Shown: positions 63,264 through 64,000 of the stretch, piece by piece
How positions within the stretch are numbered: the first letter of the stretch is position 1
Layout of the letters: each line of letters opens with the position of its first letter
Source: Arthrobacter sp. AFG7.2
Lineage (GTDB): Bacteria; Actinomycetota; Actinomycetes; Actinomycetales; Micrococcaceae
Direction of reading: 5' to 3'
Length of the DNA stretch: 64,000 nucleotides
Assembly (NCBI RefSeq): GCF_002892835.1
Contig: NZ_PJMB01000003.1
Coordinates: 1-64,000, forward strand
The notes under the pieces: model-generated
The model's database searches: none
Told to the model about the DNA's origin: nothing
What the model saw: only the letters and a program-made list of their open reading frames with translations
Position numbers and translations under genes: made by a program

Positions 63264-64000
63264 CTACTTGTTGAGCAGGCGCACGTGGTCCGGGGTCAGC
63301 TCGGAGATGCTGCTGACGCCCAGCAGGGCCATGGTGCGGGCCATGTCCTTTTCGAGGATCTGGATGGTGCGGTCAACGCCGGCGCGGCCGCCGGCCATCA
63401 GGCCGTACAGGTAAGCGCGGCCAATCAGGGTGAAGTCTGCGCCTAGGGCCAGGGCAGCCACGATGTCCGCACCGCTCATGATGCCTGTGTCCAGAATGAT
63501 GGCTGCGTCGGTGCCGTCAGCGGTGAAGGCCTGCTTGACCTCGGGGAGCAGGTGGAACGGGATGGGCGCCCGGTCCAGCTGGCGGCCGCCGTGGTTGGAG
63601 AGGATCACGCCGTCGGCTCCGTGATCGACGACGCGCCGGGCGTCCTCCACTGTCTGGATGCCCTTGACCACCAGCTTGCCCTTCCAGGTTTCGCGCAGCC
63701 AGTCCAGGTCCTCGAACGTCAGGGTGGGATCGAACATGGAGTTGATCAGGTCGGCCACGGTGCCCGTGTAGCGTGACAGCGAGGCGAACGTGAGCGGCTC
63801 GTGGGTGAGGAAGTTGAACCACCAGGCGGGGCGGTAGGAGGCATCAAGGACGGTCTTGATGGTCAGTGCCGGCGGGATGGTCATGCCGTTACGGACGTCA
63901 CGGAGGCGGGCGCCTGCCACGGCGGTGTCCACGGTGACCATCAGCGTGTCGTTGCCGGCCTTCGCTGCGCGGTCGATGAGTTCCAGGGAGCGGTCCCGGT
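63264..64000 (-). CDS. lldD: FMN-dependent alpha-hydroxy-acid (L-lactate) dehydrogenase, 3' part only
   Basis: The C-terminal 245 residues of an LldD/glycolate-oxidase-type flavoenzyme; the frame stays open to the window edge, so the N-terminus is missing. Seen: [35 protein letters not shown] (FMN-phosphate Lys), [16 protein letters not shown] with catalytic His and Arg, and [35 protein letters not shown]. Probably oxidises L-lactate to pyruvate and passes electrons to quinone. Confidence 0.92.
   Translation of the reverse strand, partial: RDRSLELIDRAAKAGNDTLMVTVDTAVAGARLRDVRNGMTIPPALTIKTVLDASYRPAWWFNFLTHEPLTFASLSRYTGTVADLINSMFDPTLTFEDLDWLRETWKGKLVVKGIQTVEDARRVVDHGADGVILSNHGGRQLDRAPIPFHLLPEVKQAFTADGTDAAIILDTGIMSGADIVAALALGADFTLIGRAYLYGLMAGGRAGVDRTIQILEKDMARTMALLGVSSISELTPDHVRLLNK

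Overview
The window is high-GC actinobacterial DNA, most like Arthrobacter/Pseudarthrobacter (Micrococcaceae). This rests on the protein content (homodimeric AceE, MarP, Ssd/Tad locus, Rv3654c-type TadE-like protein, actinobacterial polA-like polymerase), on frequent GTG/TTG starts and on at least twelve starts that sit 6-7 nt behind a TANNNT hexamer (leaderless-type promoters). It looks like ordinary chromosome with one inserted-looking sugar-use block; I see no insertion sequence, phage or CRISPR array. All identifications come from reading the translated sequence, without database searches.

Layout. 1-1161: 5' end of aceE with a strong promoter covered by an inverted repeat. 1162-4271: three-gene operon of an NCS1 transporter, an Asp/Glu/hydantoin racemase-superfamily protein lacking its first catalytic Cys, and an SDR. 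4296-10172: sterol-carrier-like protein, VOC protein, R. etli-type asparaginase, membrane molybdopterin oxidoreductase with a Sec/Tat composite anchor, purD-purC. 10209-11890: an XRE-TPR regulator divergent from a 71-aa secreted peptide ending in a twice-repeated IGNWPDPM, a candidate peptide-signalling system and the main find. Then tRNA-Pro(CGG), a heterodimeric ABC exporter and a metallophosphoesterase.

16884-56447 follows gene content I recall from M. tuberculosis Rv3682-Rv3646c: ponA2-like PBP, DUF4177, RidA, Nudix, crp, marP, acs, nth, Nudix, Ssd-TadABC-pilin-TadE genes, MrfA-like helicase, topA. Between marP and acs lies a galactoside block (23440-33633): aroQ, GH36 alpha-galactosidase, ABC sugar importer, GH42 beta-galactosidase, a LacI regulator with two mirror-image operators, and a DeoR regulator. 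The window ends with sseB-like, ppx, proC, a Ktr/Trk potassium system, acuC, an ArsR-type regulator with a long tail, and a truncated FMN-dependent lactate dehydrogenase.

Links between genes. The Crp encoded at 21316-21993 probably acts at a CRP-type site in the acs promoter. AcuC may deacetylate Acs (known in Bacillus). The beta-galactosidase, permeases, binding protein and alpha-galactosidase form one transcription unit controlled from the paired LacI operators, with a 14-bp hairpin after the binding-protein gene. The Tad genes are translationally coupled by repeated 4-nt ATGA overlaps and encode the pilus motor and three pilin-like proteins, but no prepilin peptidase is in view.
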